DNA of 39,507 nucleotides from Acinetobacter brisouisimilis (GTDB taxonomy: Bacteria > Pseudomonadota > Gammaproteobacteria > Pseudomonadales > Moraxellaceae). Positions 24,259 through 31,682 of this stretch are shown here, in pieces (position 1 is the stretch's first letter; each line of letters begins with the position of its first letter). The stretch lies in assembly GCF_000368265.1 (NCBI RefSeq), contig NZ_KB851221.1, forward strand, positions 1 through 39,507, in the 5' to 3' direction. A program made the position numbers and the translations under genes. The notes beneath the pieces are model-generated. The model did not search any database. It saw nothing but the letters and a program-made list of their open reading frames with translations, and was not told the origin of the DNA.

Positions 24259-25263
24259 TTAAGCCATCACGATTTTTTCAGCCATTGCGGCTAAGCCCAA
24301 ATCTTCAATGTAATAGTCTTCATTCGAAGATTCATAGTTTTCGATCTGGTCACGTTTTGGGTTATCAATCACGGTGCGACGACGCGCGCCTTCTTGCACA
24401 TAAATCGACAAGTTATCGAAAGTAGTCACCAACAAGGCATCTTGCGGGAAAAATGGCACGGCATAGACAGGGAGGTTGCCCATACGTTTCTGGCTAATAA
24501 TGATATCGGCTGCCAGTTTTTCACTGTTGTCCTGATTTTTGTTGACCAATGGAAAGTATTTGTCTGCCTGCAATTTACGGTTACAGATCACCACCAGATC
24601 AGGGTTATCCTGATGTACTTCATCAATCATTTCGTCGCTGAGGCTCATCACCAGCGCATCGAGGTTTTCAAAGTCGCCACCTGCACCAATTGTGATTTTA
24701 TCTGAGGCTACACCTGAGCTAAGAACACGCGCTTGGTTTTCTTCACGCATTTTTTGCAGCCAGCCTTTGTTGACGTCCTGCAAGAGTGGATTAGCAACAA
24801 TATCGGTATTACTGGCAAAGCTGGTGCCGTTAAAGCCAATCATGATGCGGTCAAGCGCCTGACGTTTGACAATCTGACCACGGAAACGTGCATAAAAATC
24901 TTTGAATTTTGCCCACTGATCCAACTTGGCGTATTTGATCGCGGTATCAAAATCAGTTTTACGACAGAAGTAAAAACGCTCATCCATGCTCGTTGGATCG
25001 GTTGCCTGACGTTCTTTATTGTCAGTATTGGTACGAGATGCCACAGGACGAGTGATGCCTAAACCTACGGATGAGCCAGATTGCTCAGGCACCACAAAGA
25101 TGTTAATTCGTTTTAGGAATTCGGAAGATTCTTGGATTTTATCTTCCAGTTTTTGCTGAATGGTTGGACTAACGGTAAATTTAACTTCTACCGAAGAAAC
25201 GCCATTGAGCTTGGCTAGTTCGCCCATGACCTTGTTGTATTTTTGACGGGTAAGTGTACGCAT
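24259..25263 (-). CDS. N: Major capsid protein gpN
   Basis: A 334-residue P2 capsid protein with the HK97 fold. The N-terminus MRTLTRQKYNKVMGELAKLN and stretches such as SSEFLKRINIFVV, IMIGFNGTSFA, NPLLQDVNKGWLQKMREENQ, DNPDLVVICNRKLQADKYFP and NPKRDQIENYESSNEDYYIE follow P2 gpN closely. In P2 the N-terminus is trimmed by the gpO protease during maturation. Gene O precedes it. Confidence 0.96.
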   Translation of the reverse strand: MRTLTRQKYNKVMGELAKLNGVSSVEVKFTVSPTIQQKLEDKIQESSEFLKRINIFVVPEQSGSSVGLGITRPVASRTNTDNKERQATDPTSMDERFYFCRKTDFDTAIKYAKLDQWAKFKDFYARFRGQIVKRQALDRIMIGFNGTSFASNTDIVANPLLQDVNKGWLQKMREENQARVLSSGVASDKITIGAGGDFENLDALVMSLSDEMIDEVHQDNPDLVVICNRKLQADKYFPLVNKNQDNSEKLAADIIISQKRMGNLPVYAVPFFPQDALLVTTFDNLSIYVQEGARRRTVIDNPKRDQIENYESSNEDYYIEDLGLAAMAEKIVMA

Positions 25264-25295
25264 AGTATTTACTCAATTCTTTGAAATTCTTAGGA

Positions 25296-26105
25296 TTAAC
25301 AATCCACAACATCGGTATCTTGGCTAAACTGACTGTTGCTAATTTTTGGGCGTGGTGGGTTTTGTGGTTCTTGATCCAGTTGGTTTTTCATTTCATTAAA
25401 TTCTGTTTCAAGTGCGCTAAATTTGTCTTTTAACGCATCCACTTCCTGACCTTGTGCTGCGGTCTGCCCTGCAATTTCTAAAATTGCAGTTTCGTTTTGA
25501 GAGAAATTTTCGGCATGTTGCTGGTCTTGCTTGCTAAACATCTGTTTGATCTTGTCAATCAAAGACGGTTTTTCACTGACTTCCACAAACTCAAACTGCA
25601 CTTCCTGTGCAGCACTAAACAGATTTTCAGGACGCTGTTTTTTATCAGCAAATGGATTGACCTGAGCGCCTGCAGCAAACTGCAACATTTCTGTACCCAG
25701 TGATGCAGGGCTATCGGTTACCGCTAAACCGACCAAATAGGCTTGCCCTGTTTTAGCAAAGTTTGGATCGACTTCAATCGAGGTATAAATTTTTTGGTTG
25801 TTCTGATTAAGGGTAATCAGGTTGTCATTGGGTTGAATCTCAGCAAATAGCGCATCTTTTTCTTCACCGTTGATGGTGACTTTTTCAGTTTTTAGCGCCA
25901 AAACATCGCCATACGCCCCGAACATGCTGTTCGGCATGGCTGAACGGTAATGCTCGACATTGATACGTGCGCCATAGGTTTGTGGGTTATAGCTTTGCGC
26001 CATCTGGGTAATCCAGTCGGCTGAAATTTCACGACCATCGGTGGTGTCCCCAGCGACAGCGACTCGAAACCATTTCGATTTCAATTTTTTTTGTTGCGTA
26101 CTCAT
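25296..26105 (-). CDS. O: Capsid scaffold and maturation protease gpO
   Basis: A 269-residue P2 gpO homologue: an N-terminal serine protease (WFRVAVAGDTTDGREISADW, YGARINVEHYRS, KIYTSIEVDPNF, VGLAVTDSPASLGTEML) and a C-terminal scaffolding coiled coil (about 190-255). By alignment to P2 the triad is Asp23, His52 and Ser109, all present. Start ATG 26105 aligns with the P2 start and has AGGT upstream; an upstream in-frame extension is not conserved in type. First gene of the O-to-S operon, divergent from P. Confidence 0.95.
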   Translation of the reverse strand: MSTQQKKLKSKWFRVAVAGDTTDGREISADWITQMAQSYNPQTYGARINVEHYRSAMPNSMFGAYGDVLALKTEKVTINGEEKDALFAEIQPNDNLITLNQNNQKIYTSIEVDPNFAKTGQAYLVGLAVTDSPASLGTEMLQFAAGAQVNPFADKKQRPENLFSAAQEVQFEFVEVSEKPSLIDKIKQMFSKQDQQHAENFSQNETAILEIAGQTAAQGQEVDALKDKFSALETEFNEMKNQLDQEPQNPPRPKISNSQFSQDTDVVDC

Positions 26106-26245
26106 ACGGTTGTACCTGTTGAAAGAGGGCAATTTTTCAATAGGTGCAGAATGGGCAATACAGCCGCAATGTCGCAACCGAGAAAAGTTTTTAAACTCCG
26201 TTTAAGAACTCAAACATGCTGATAAAAAGCCATTGGGCTGCCAAT

Positions 26246-26264
26246 GTTGCACTCAAAATGCAAC
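26246..26264. promoter_or_regulatory. 19-bp dyad in the O-P divergent promoter region
   Basis: GTTGCA, 7 nt, TGCAAC, the same layout as at 20162-20180. It lies in the 171-bp region from which O (left) and P (right) diverge. P2 Ogr activates late promoters from a dyad centred near -55; that spacing would suit a start for O near 26199 but not P from 26277, so the assignment is tentative. Confidence 0.4.
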
Positions 26265-26276
26265 TATCCCTTGGAC

Positions 26277-28049
26277 ATGAACGATTTATCACCGATTGCA
26301 AACCTCGCACTCATTCTCGACAACAAGCTCAAAGCCAAGTTTTTGTACTGGTTGGGCTGGAAAATTGTCGATATTGCCCAAGCAATGGATGAAAAAGAGC
26401 GGACTGTTCAGGCATGGAAAACCCGTGAGGAATGGGACAAGGAAAAGCCTGAAAATCGGATTGAGGAAGCTTTGGTTGTCAAACTGATGACCCTGATTCT
26501 TAAGAATAAAAAGACCAGTGGTGATGCCAAAGAAATTGATTTGTTAATGCGCCAGTATGAACGCTTTGCCCGTATTGAAAAATATCGGGATGGGGGTGGT
26601 GAAGCGGATCTTAATCCAAATATTCGTAAACGGCATGAAGCCCCTCGCAAGAAAAAACAAAACGAGTTTACTGAAGCGGAAGTCGAGCAACTGATTACCA
26701 GCTTTGAAGAAAGCCTGTTTGACTATCAATACCAGTGGTACAAAGCATCAGATCAGCGCACCCGAACCATTCTAAAAAGCCGTCAGATTGGCGCAACATG
26801 GTACTTTGCCCGTGAGGCCTTGGTTGATGCTTTAAAAACAGGTCATAACAAAATTTTCCTGTCAGCATCCAAAGCCCAAGCCCATATTTTTAAAGACTAT
26901 ATTAAAGGTTTTGCTGCTGAAGCCTGTGATGTAGAACTGACAGGCGATCCAATCCTGTTACCCAATGGTGCAAGCATGACTTTTTTAGGAACCAATGCCC
27001 GAACCGCACAGGGGCATCATGGGGACTTTTATTTCGATGAGTTCTTCTGGACATACGGTTTTAATGAACTCAATAAAGTTGCTTCGGCAATGGCATTACA
27101 CAAGAAATGGCGAAAAACTTACTTTTCTACCCCATCGACCATCACCCACCAAGCCTATGACTTTTGGACAGGTGAACGCTTCAACAAACGCAAATCCCAA
27201 GAGCACAAAATCAAAATTGATGTTTCTCATAATGCCCTAAAAAACGGGCGCTTATGCGAAGACAAAATGTGGCGGCAGATTGTCACCATTTTGGATGCTG
27301 AAGCGGGTGGTTGTGACCTATTTGATATTGATGATTTGCGCTTTGAATATTCACCAGAGGAATTTGAAAATCTGTTGATGTGTCAGTTTATTGATGATGG
27401 CGCATCGGTTTTCCCGCTTGAAATGCTCCAGCCCTGCATGGTGGATTCATGGGAAGTTTGGGCTGATTTTTATAAACCTTTTCATATTCGCCCGTATGCA
27501 AACCGCCCTGTCTGGGTAGGCTACGACCCTGCTTTAAATGGAGATAGTGCAGGCTTGGTGGTCGTTGCCCCGCCAACGGTTTTGGGTGGCAAGTTTAGGG
27601 TACTAGAACGTCATCAACTCAAAGGAGATGACTTTGCCCAACAAGCTGAATTTATTCGACAAATCACCTTGCGTTATGTGGTGACTTATATCGGGATTGA
27701 TATTACAGGCATGGGTACGGGTGTGGCTCAGCTGGTTAAACAATTCTTTCCAAACCTGACCCAGTTTAGTTATTCCCCAGAGGTCAAAACCCGCCTTGTC
27801 ATGAAAACAATGGATGTGATTCGACATGGGCGGCTGGAGTTCGATGCAGGCTGGACAGACCTGACACAATCCCTAATGAGCATTAAAAAGACCCTGACTG
27901 CCAGCCAGCGCCAAATGACCTTTACCGCAGGACGTTCCGAAGAAATTGGACACGCGGATCTGGCTTGGGCGCTGATGCACGCCATTCACAATGAACCACT
28001 TGAGGGACAAACCACAATGAATCAATCAATTATGGAGATTTACCAATGA
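26277..28049 (+). CDS. P: Terminase large (ATPase) subunit gpP
   Basis: A 590-residue P2-type terminase. The N-terminus has a helix-turn-helix like P2 gpP (YWLGWKIVDIAQAMDEKERT, VQAWKTREEWD). The ATPase shows a Walker A-type loop LKSRQIGATW (about 166-175) and Walker B FYFDEFFW (251-258). The C-terminal nuclease half carries WVGYDPALNGDSAGLVVV and YIGIDITGMG acid clusters. Start ATG 26277 is chosen because ATG 26244 lies across the 19-bp dyad and adds an unlikely N-terminus. It overlaps Q by 4 nt. Confidence 0.95.
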   Translation: MNDLSPIANLALILDNKLKAKFLYWLGWKIVDIAQAMDEKERTVQAWKTREEWDKEKPENRIEEALVVKLMTLILKNKKTSGDAKEIDLLMRQYERFARIEKYRDGGGEADLNPNIRKRHEAPRKKKQNEFTEAEVEQLITSFEESLFDYQYQWYKASDQRTRTILKSRQIGATWYFAREALVDALKTGHNKIFLSASKAQAHIFKDYIKGFAAEACDVELTGDPILLPNGASMTFLGTNARTAQGHHGDFYFDEFFWTYGFNELNKVASAMALHKKWRKTYFSTPSTITHQAYDFWTGERFNKRKSQEHKIKIDVSHNALKNGRLCEDKMWRQIVTILDAEAGGCDLFDIDDLRFEYSPEEFENLLMCQFIDDGASVFPLEMLQPCMVDSWEVWADFYKPFHIRPYANRPVWVGYDPALNGDSAGLVVVAPPTVLGGKFRVLERHQLKGDDFAQQAEFIRQITLRYVVTYIGIDITGMGTGVAQLVKQFFPNLTQFSYSPEVKTRLVMKTMDVIRHGRLEFDAGWTDLTQSLMSIKKTLTASQRQMTFTAGRSEEIGHADLAWALMHAIHNEPLEGQTTMNQSIMEIYQ

Positions 28050-29113
28050 ATCCCTTAACCATTGCCAAAAAGCTGATGAACTCGGCATTTCAGCAATTAC
28101 CTGACTCGGTACAATCTACCATGCCACAAGCCCCGTCACGGACAGAAGCTTTTACCTTTGGCGACCCTGTACCTGTGTTAAATGGCAATGAGCTATCAGA
28201 TTATTTGGAATGTTGGTTCAATGGCCGATGGTTTGAACCGCAGTTTAGCTTGGCAGGTTTATCTAAATCTTATCGGGCAACACCTTATTTAAGCAGTGGT
28301 ATTGTGTTCAAACGCAATTTTTTAGCCAATTTATTTACACCGCACCCACTTTTATCTCGTAAAGCCTTTGAACAGATTTCACTGGACTTTATTTGGTGTG
28401 GCAATGCTTACCTTGAACGAGTGAATTCTCGTTTAAACAGAACCCTTCTTTTTCAGCCTGTTTTAGCCAAATATGTGCGGGTTGGGGAAAATAATCAGTA
28501 TTACATGCTGAACAATAGCTATTTGGGCAATGAAGAATGGTTGTTTCAACAAGGGTCGATTTGTCAGATCCGCGAAACCGATATTGATCAGGAAATTTAT
28601 GGTGCGCCTGAATACCTTGCCACCTTACAAAGCGCATGGCTGAATGAATCAGCTACCCTGTTCCGTCGTAAATACTATAACAACGGTTCACATGCGGGTT
28701 TTATTATGTATGTGAATGATGCTGCCAGCGATCCCAACGATATTGAAAAACTCAGAACAGCACTAAAAGACAGTAAGGGACCAGGGAACTTCCGCAACCT
28801 GTTTTACTATGCACCTAATGGTAAAAAGGATGGAATTCAGATTATTCCTGTATCGGAAATTGCGGCAAAGGATGACTTTGCCAATATTAAATCCATTACC
28901 CATGATGATATTTTGGCGGCACTACGTATTCCACCACAACTGATGGGCATCGTCCCCACCAATACTGGTGGTTTCGGCTCAATCAAGGATGCGGCTGAAG
29001 TATTTTACCAAAATGAAATCGTGCCGATTCAATCGCGTATGATGCAACTGAATGAATGGGCGGGTGAAGAAATCATTCGGTTTAAGGACTATAAAATTCA
29101 AAATGTTGCATAG
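28046..29113 (+). CDS. Q: Portal protein gpQ
   Basis: A 355-residue phage portal of the P2/PBSX type. Typical sequence: LAGLSKSYRATPYLSSGIVF, then LSLDFIWCGNAYLERV-like, WLNESATLFRRKYYNNGSHA, KSITHDDILAALRIPPQLMG and GSIKDAAEVFYQNEIVPIQS. The 12-mer ring in P2 is the DNA gate and tail joint. Its last 63 bp (29051-29113) recur almost exactly at 29633-29695. A short hairpin (29119-29136) follows the stop. Confidence 0.95.
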   Translation: MNPLTIAKKLMNSAFQQLPDSVQSTMPQAPSRTEAFTFGDPVPVLNGNELSDYLECWFNGRWFEPQFSLAGLSKSYRATPYLSSGIVFKRNFLANLFTPHPLLSRKAFEQISLDFIWCGNAYLERVNSRLNRTLLFQPVLAKYVRVGENNQYYMLNNSYLGNEEWLFQQGSICQIRETDIDQEIYGAPEYLATLQSAWLNESATLFRRKYYNNGSHAGFIMYVNDAASDPNDIEKLRTALKDSKGPGNFRNLFYYAPNGKKDGIQIIPVSEIAAKDDFANIKSITHDDILAALRIPPQLMGIVPTNTGGFGSIKDAAEVFYQNEIVPIQSRMMQLNEWAGEEIIRFKDYKIQNVA

Positions 29114-29118
29114 AAAAA

Positions 29119-29136
29119 GCCCATCATTTGATGGGC
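29119..29136 (+). terminator. Short hairpin after the portal gene
   Basis: Stem GCCCATC / GATGGGC, loop attt, followed by only three T. A weak intrinsic terminator for the P-Q operon; it faces the convergent cargo gene. Confidence 0.6.
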
Positions 29137-29158
29137 CTTTGATTCAATCAGCATCGTT

Positions 29159-29560
29159 CTAAAAATTGAACTCGACCACGTAATTTGGATAATCCTTATT
29201 ATCTAAGACACCACCACCTTCAACTATAAGTGCCTCTTTTATAATAGAAACTAATTCACTATAAGCATAACCATGTAGACCTTGTGGCGTATAGCTCAAG
29301 AGCTTTTCCCATTTATAGTGATGTATTTCACTATCCATATAATGTCGAAAATTAGCATCTGGTAATAATTCAAACCTAAACTGCTGTCCTTTAATCCTCA
29401 GCATAATACTTTCTGAGTAATCTCCATCAACCCGTATTTGCCATCCTTTTCCTTTTATCCAAAACTGGATGTCTCTTTGCTTATCAATCAGCCAATGTGT
29501 CACATTTACATGGTTGATCATTCTTGCTTGTTCATCTAACCATTCAACTTCAAAACTCAT
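29159..29560 (-). CDS. Hypothetical cargo protein, paralogue 1
   Basis: A 133-residue acidic soluble protein of unknown family. It shares layout with the 29722-30138 product: an N-terminal W-x-I-D-x-x-R-x-I-x-x-W motif, a central K-W-E/D-K-L-[IL]-S, EAL near residue 112, and a C-terminal VVxFNF. AAGG precedes the ATG. It is convergent to the portal gene and lies in the position of the P2 old/tin accessory locus beside Q, where P2-like phages carry defence or exclusion genes. Such a role is an inference from position only. Confidence 0.7.
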   Translation of the reverse strand: MSFEVEWLDEQARMINHVNVTHWLIDKQRDIQFWIKGKGWQIRVDGDYSESIMLRIKGQQFRFELLPDANFRHYMDSEIHHYKWEKLLSYTPQGLHGYAYSELVSIIKEALIVEGGGVLDNKDYPNYVVEFNF

Positions 29561-29632
29561 TTTTGTACCTTGATTCGGTGTAAAGCTTTAACCAAATAAA
29601 TTATTATAATTCAGTATTTTACAATACAGGTA

Positions 29633-29695
29633 AATGAATGTTCGGGTGAAGAAATCATTCGGTTTAAGGACTATAAAATTCAAAATGTTGTATAG
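29633..29695 (+). repeat. Copy of the portal gene 3' end
   Basis: 63 bp with 60 identities to 29051-29113, including the portal stop codon, exactly 582 bp downstream. It cannot encode a portal and lies between the two paralogous cargo genes, so each cargo gene has a portal end on its left. Confidence 0.95.
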
Positions 29696-29721
29696 ATAAA
29701 TCCCATAATATTTTTCTGTCT

Positions 29722-30138
29722 TTAAAAATTAAATTTAACAACAAATTCTATTATATGTTTATTGGCTAAACGCCCTGCACCCCATGCACTCAGTGCTTCC
29801 TTCAAATACCTAATGACTTCATCTTTTTCAAGTGAACTTCTTTCATCAATGTCACATGAAATTAACTTATCCCATTTTATAATATAAGGTTTTTCTTTTA
29901 TATTTTTAGAGCCTTCCTCAGGTTCTAAAATAAACTCAAATAACTCATGATTGATATCCAAATAAAATTTCCAATGATAATTTCCTTCAGAAATTGGCAT
30001 CCAGTGCCCAGCAGCCAATCCACCCCATATAGCAATATTGCGCTCCCTATCAATACACCATTCTTTGGGAAATTTTCCATTTAACTCAGGATATATTTCT
30101 TTATTTAAATCAGTTATTTCTTCAAAAACAAAACCCAT
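29722..30138 (-). CDS. Hypothetical cargo protein, paralogue 2
   Basis: A 138-residue acidic protein, distantly similar to the neighbour at 29159-29560 (shared WCIDRERNIAIW-type motif, IIKWDKLIS, KEALSAWGAGRLANK, C-terminal FVVKFNF). No signal peptide or membrane segment. The two proteins differ at most positions, while the portal-end repeats beside them are nearly identical, so they probably arrived separately rather than by recent local duplication. Function unknown; an immunity-type or exclusion role would fit the site. Confidence 0.7.
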   Translation of the reverse strand: MGFVFEEITDLNKEIYPELNGKFPKEWCIDRERNIAIWGGLAAGHWMPISEGNYHWKFYLDINHELFEFILEPEEGSKNIKEKPYIIKWDKLISCDIDERSSLEKDEVIRYLKEALSAWGAGRLANKHIIEFVVKFNF

Positions 30139-30248
30139 AATTTAGCTCATTTTTCTATATTAGATAGACGTCTTTTATAAGTCAAAAACATTCAAATTTG
30201 ATATGGAATCTAACTGCAAGATTAATGCTTTTCAAGCATAATCGACCC

Positions 30249-30362
30249 ATGAAATATCTCGACTTTTACAAGCTTCCTAAAACTCAATTCAAGCGACATA
30301 CAGGCACTTCATAGTCAACCTTTGGTTCAATCCTTGAATATCCACCATTTCATAAATTGTAA
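30249..30362 (+). pseudogene. IS5-family transposase remnant, N-terminal part
   Basis: The frame reads MKYLDFYKLPKTQFKRHTGTS, an internal TAG, then STFGSILEY, matching the conserved start of IS5/IS427-group transposases (F-K-R-L-T-G-V-S-x-x-T-F-x-x-x-L). Short and interrupted, so non-functional. A likely later part of such a gene is at 34487-34627. The rest of 30139-30375 shows nothing else. Confidence 0.5.
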
Positions 30363-30375
30363 TTAGTAACAACGG

Positions 30376-30403
30376 AAAGCCTCATTTCCAATGGGGCTTT
30401 TTT
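30376..30403 (+). terminator. Intrinsic terminator
   Basis: Stem AAAGCCTCATT / AATGGGGCTTT with a 3-nt loop and further T. It insulates the hicAB promoter from transcription coming from the portal side. Confidence 0.75.
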
Positions 30404-30430
30404 ATTGAGTCAAATCCCTTTACGAAATTT

Positions 30431-30474
30431 ATAACCCCAGAGTTATTGTACACTTATAACTCTAGGGTTATAAT
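30431..30474 (+). promoter_or_regulatory. hicAB promoter with long inverted-repeat operator
   Basis: Arms ATAACCCCAGAGTTAT (30431-30446) and ATAACTCTAGGGTTAT (30456-30471) form a dyad with one mismatch. A promoter with -35 TTGTAC (30446-30451) and -10 TATAAT (30469-30474), 17-bp spacer, lies over it, so binding of HicB would block transcription. Confidence 0.78.
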
Positions 30475-30500
30475 TCATCATCGAATCTAGAGAAAGGAAT

Positions 30501-30683
30501 ATGAAAAGTCTGGATTTAATCAAAATGATTGAAGCAGACGGTTGGTATGAAGTCAGGGTTACAGGCAGCCATCATCACTTTAAACACCCCACAAAAAAGG
30601 GGTTGGTGACTGTACCTCACCCCAAAAAAGACTTACCAGCAGGCACTGTAAAAAGCATTTTGAAACAAGCAGGTCTGGCATGA
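30501..30683 (+). CDS. hicA: HicA mRNA interferase toxin
   Basis: A 60-residue HicA toxin with a double-stranded RNA-binding fold. Features: KMIEADGWYEVRVTGSHHHF with the catalytic His of the GSHHHF motif, then VPHPKKDLPAGTVKSILKQAG. It is the toxin-first member of the hicAB pair; AAAGGA precedes the ATG. It would cut mRNA when HicB is lost, stabilising the phage-plasmid or acting in abortive infection. Confidence 0.95.
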   Translation: MKSLDLIKMIEADGWYEVRVTGSHHHFKHPTKKGLVTVPHPKKDLPAGTVKSILKQAGLA

Positions 30684-30732
30684 TCTGCTACAAAATCGAC
30701 TTTTTAAGCCTTAGACAATGAGGTAATTAAAA

Positions 30733-31140
30733 ATGTTATATCCCGTTGCGATTGAGAAAGGGTCAGATACCGAAGCCTTTGGTGTTCAAGTTCCTGATAT
30801 TGCAGGCTGCTTTTCCGCAGGCGATACCTTTGAGGAAGCCTTGGAAAATGTGAAGCAAGCGATTGCAGGCCACTTAGAGATCTTGGCGGAAGATGGCGAG
30901 GAGATCCCTTTAGCCTCAAGCATTGACCGTTTTATGAATGCCGAAGATTACAAAGGGTTGATCTGGGCAATTGTAGATGTCGATGTCAGCCGCTACTTGG
31001 GTAAAGCCAAAAAAATCAATGTGACTTTACCAAGTCGTTTAATTCAGCTGATTGATGAACGTCTGAAACATGACCCACGATTTGCATCTCGTTCTGCGTT
31101 CTTGGCAGAAGGTGCAGAGAATCTGTTACGCACACATTAA
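30733..31140 (+). CDS. hicB: HicB antitoxin
   Basis: A 135-residue HicB. The N-terminal half is the partial RNase H-like fold (YPVAIEKGSDTEAFGVQVPD, IAGCFSAGDTFEEALENVKQ); the C-terminal half is a ribbon-helix-helix DNA-binding domain (KKINVTLPSRLIQLIDERLK, FASRSAFLAEGAENLL). It neutralises HicA and should bind the dyad at 30431-30471. A terminator follows at 31161. Confidence 0.95.
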   Translation: MLYPVAIEKGSDTEAFGVQVPDIAGCFSAGDTFEEALENVKQAIAGHLEILAEDGEEIPLASSIDRFMNAEDYKGLIWAIVDVDVSRYLGKAKKINVTLPSRLIQLIDERLKHDPRFASRSAFLAEGAENLLRTH

Positions 31141-31160
31141 ACCATCTATTGATCGAAACT

Positions 31161-31187
31161 GCCTCATCACTTGATGGGGCTTTTTTT
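31161..31187 (+). terminator. Terminator of hicAB
   Basis: Stem GCCTCATC / GATGGGGC, 4-nt loop, then seven T. Confidence 0.85.
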
Positions 31188-31214
31188 CGCTCAAAATTCT
31201 CAAATAGACCAGCC

Positions 31215-31260
31215 TAACCTAGCGCCGCGCAGTTGCCCACCCACCTGCGGTTCGTTTAAA
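31215..31260. other. Candidate cos/packaging region
   Basis: A GC-rich patch (GCGCCGCGCAGTTGCC, then CACCTGCGG) in an otherwise AT-rich non-coding gap between hicB and ogr. In P2 the cos site lies beyond Q on this side of the genome. GC-rich cohesive ends are usual, but I recognise no P2 cos sequence here, so this is a positional guess. The rest of 31188-31400 shows nothing else. Confidence 0.3.
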
Positions 31261-31400
31261 TGGCTCTGTTTTACTGCATCCAAGCTGCACCATAGGATTG
31301 CGCTCTAAAGCTGATGTTCTCAAAGGTTTCACGTCCTCTTTTTAGGTTTTTTGAATACTGCATTTCACTGCAAAACATACATTTTTGAAAAACTGGAGTT

Positions 31401-31631
31401 TTAAGGGTTGGGAATGCCCGAATTGCGTAAGTTTTTCAGGTTAACTTCGGGGTTTGGAATTGCCGATGGTGAAACTTCGTGGGTAATGGCAAATTCACCG
31501 CGTGCTGTAAAACCGCAAAATACGTTTTCGCAGTAGAAATATGCCACGCGAAATAAATCATGTTCTTGGCGGCTATTGGTTTGTTTTAAGCGTGAGCCAC
31601 AGTGTGGGCATTTAAATAAGCATCGAGTCAT
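31401..31631 (-). CDS. ogr: Ogr/Delta late-gene transcription activator
   Basis: A 76-residue zinc-finger activator. The four cysteines CPHC (8, 11) and C34-x4-C39 (CENVFC) with the spacing of P2 Ogr are present, followed by GFTARGEFAITHEVSPSAIP. P2 Ogr binds upstream of late promoters and contacts RNA polymerase alpha. Start ATG 31631 with GAGGA upstream; a longer frame starting at 31673 is not needed. It should turn on the P-Q, O-S, V-G and FI-D operons. In P2 ogr lies beside D; here it lies with the early region. Confidence 0.9.
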   Translation of the reverse strand: MTRCLFKCPHCGSRLKQTNSRQEHDLFRVAYFYCENVFCGFTARGEFAITHEVSPSAIPNPEVNLKNLRNSGIPNP

Positions 31632-31682
31632 GATTTTCCTCTTTTTTAATTCAGTGATTGTATGGGTTCGCATAAATACGCG

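Noticed and set aside
26244..26276. Earlier ATG for terminase P
   Set aside because: The 11 extra codons overlap the 19-bp dyad and do not resemble the P2 gpP N-terminus.
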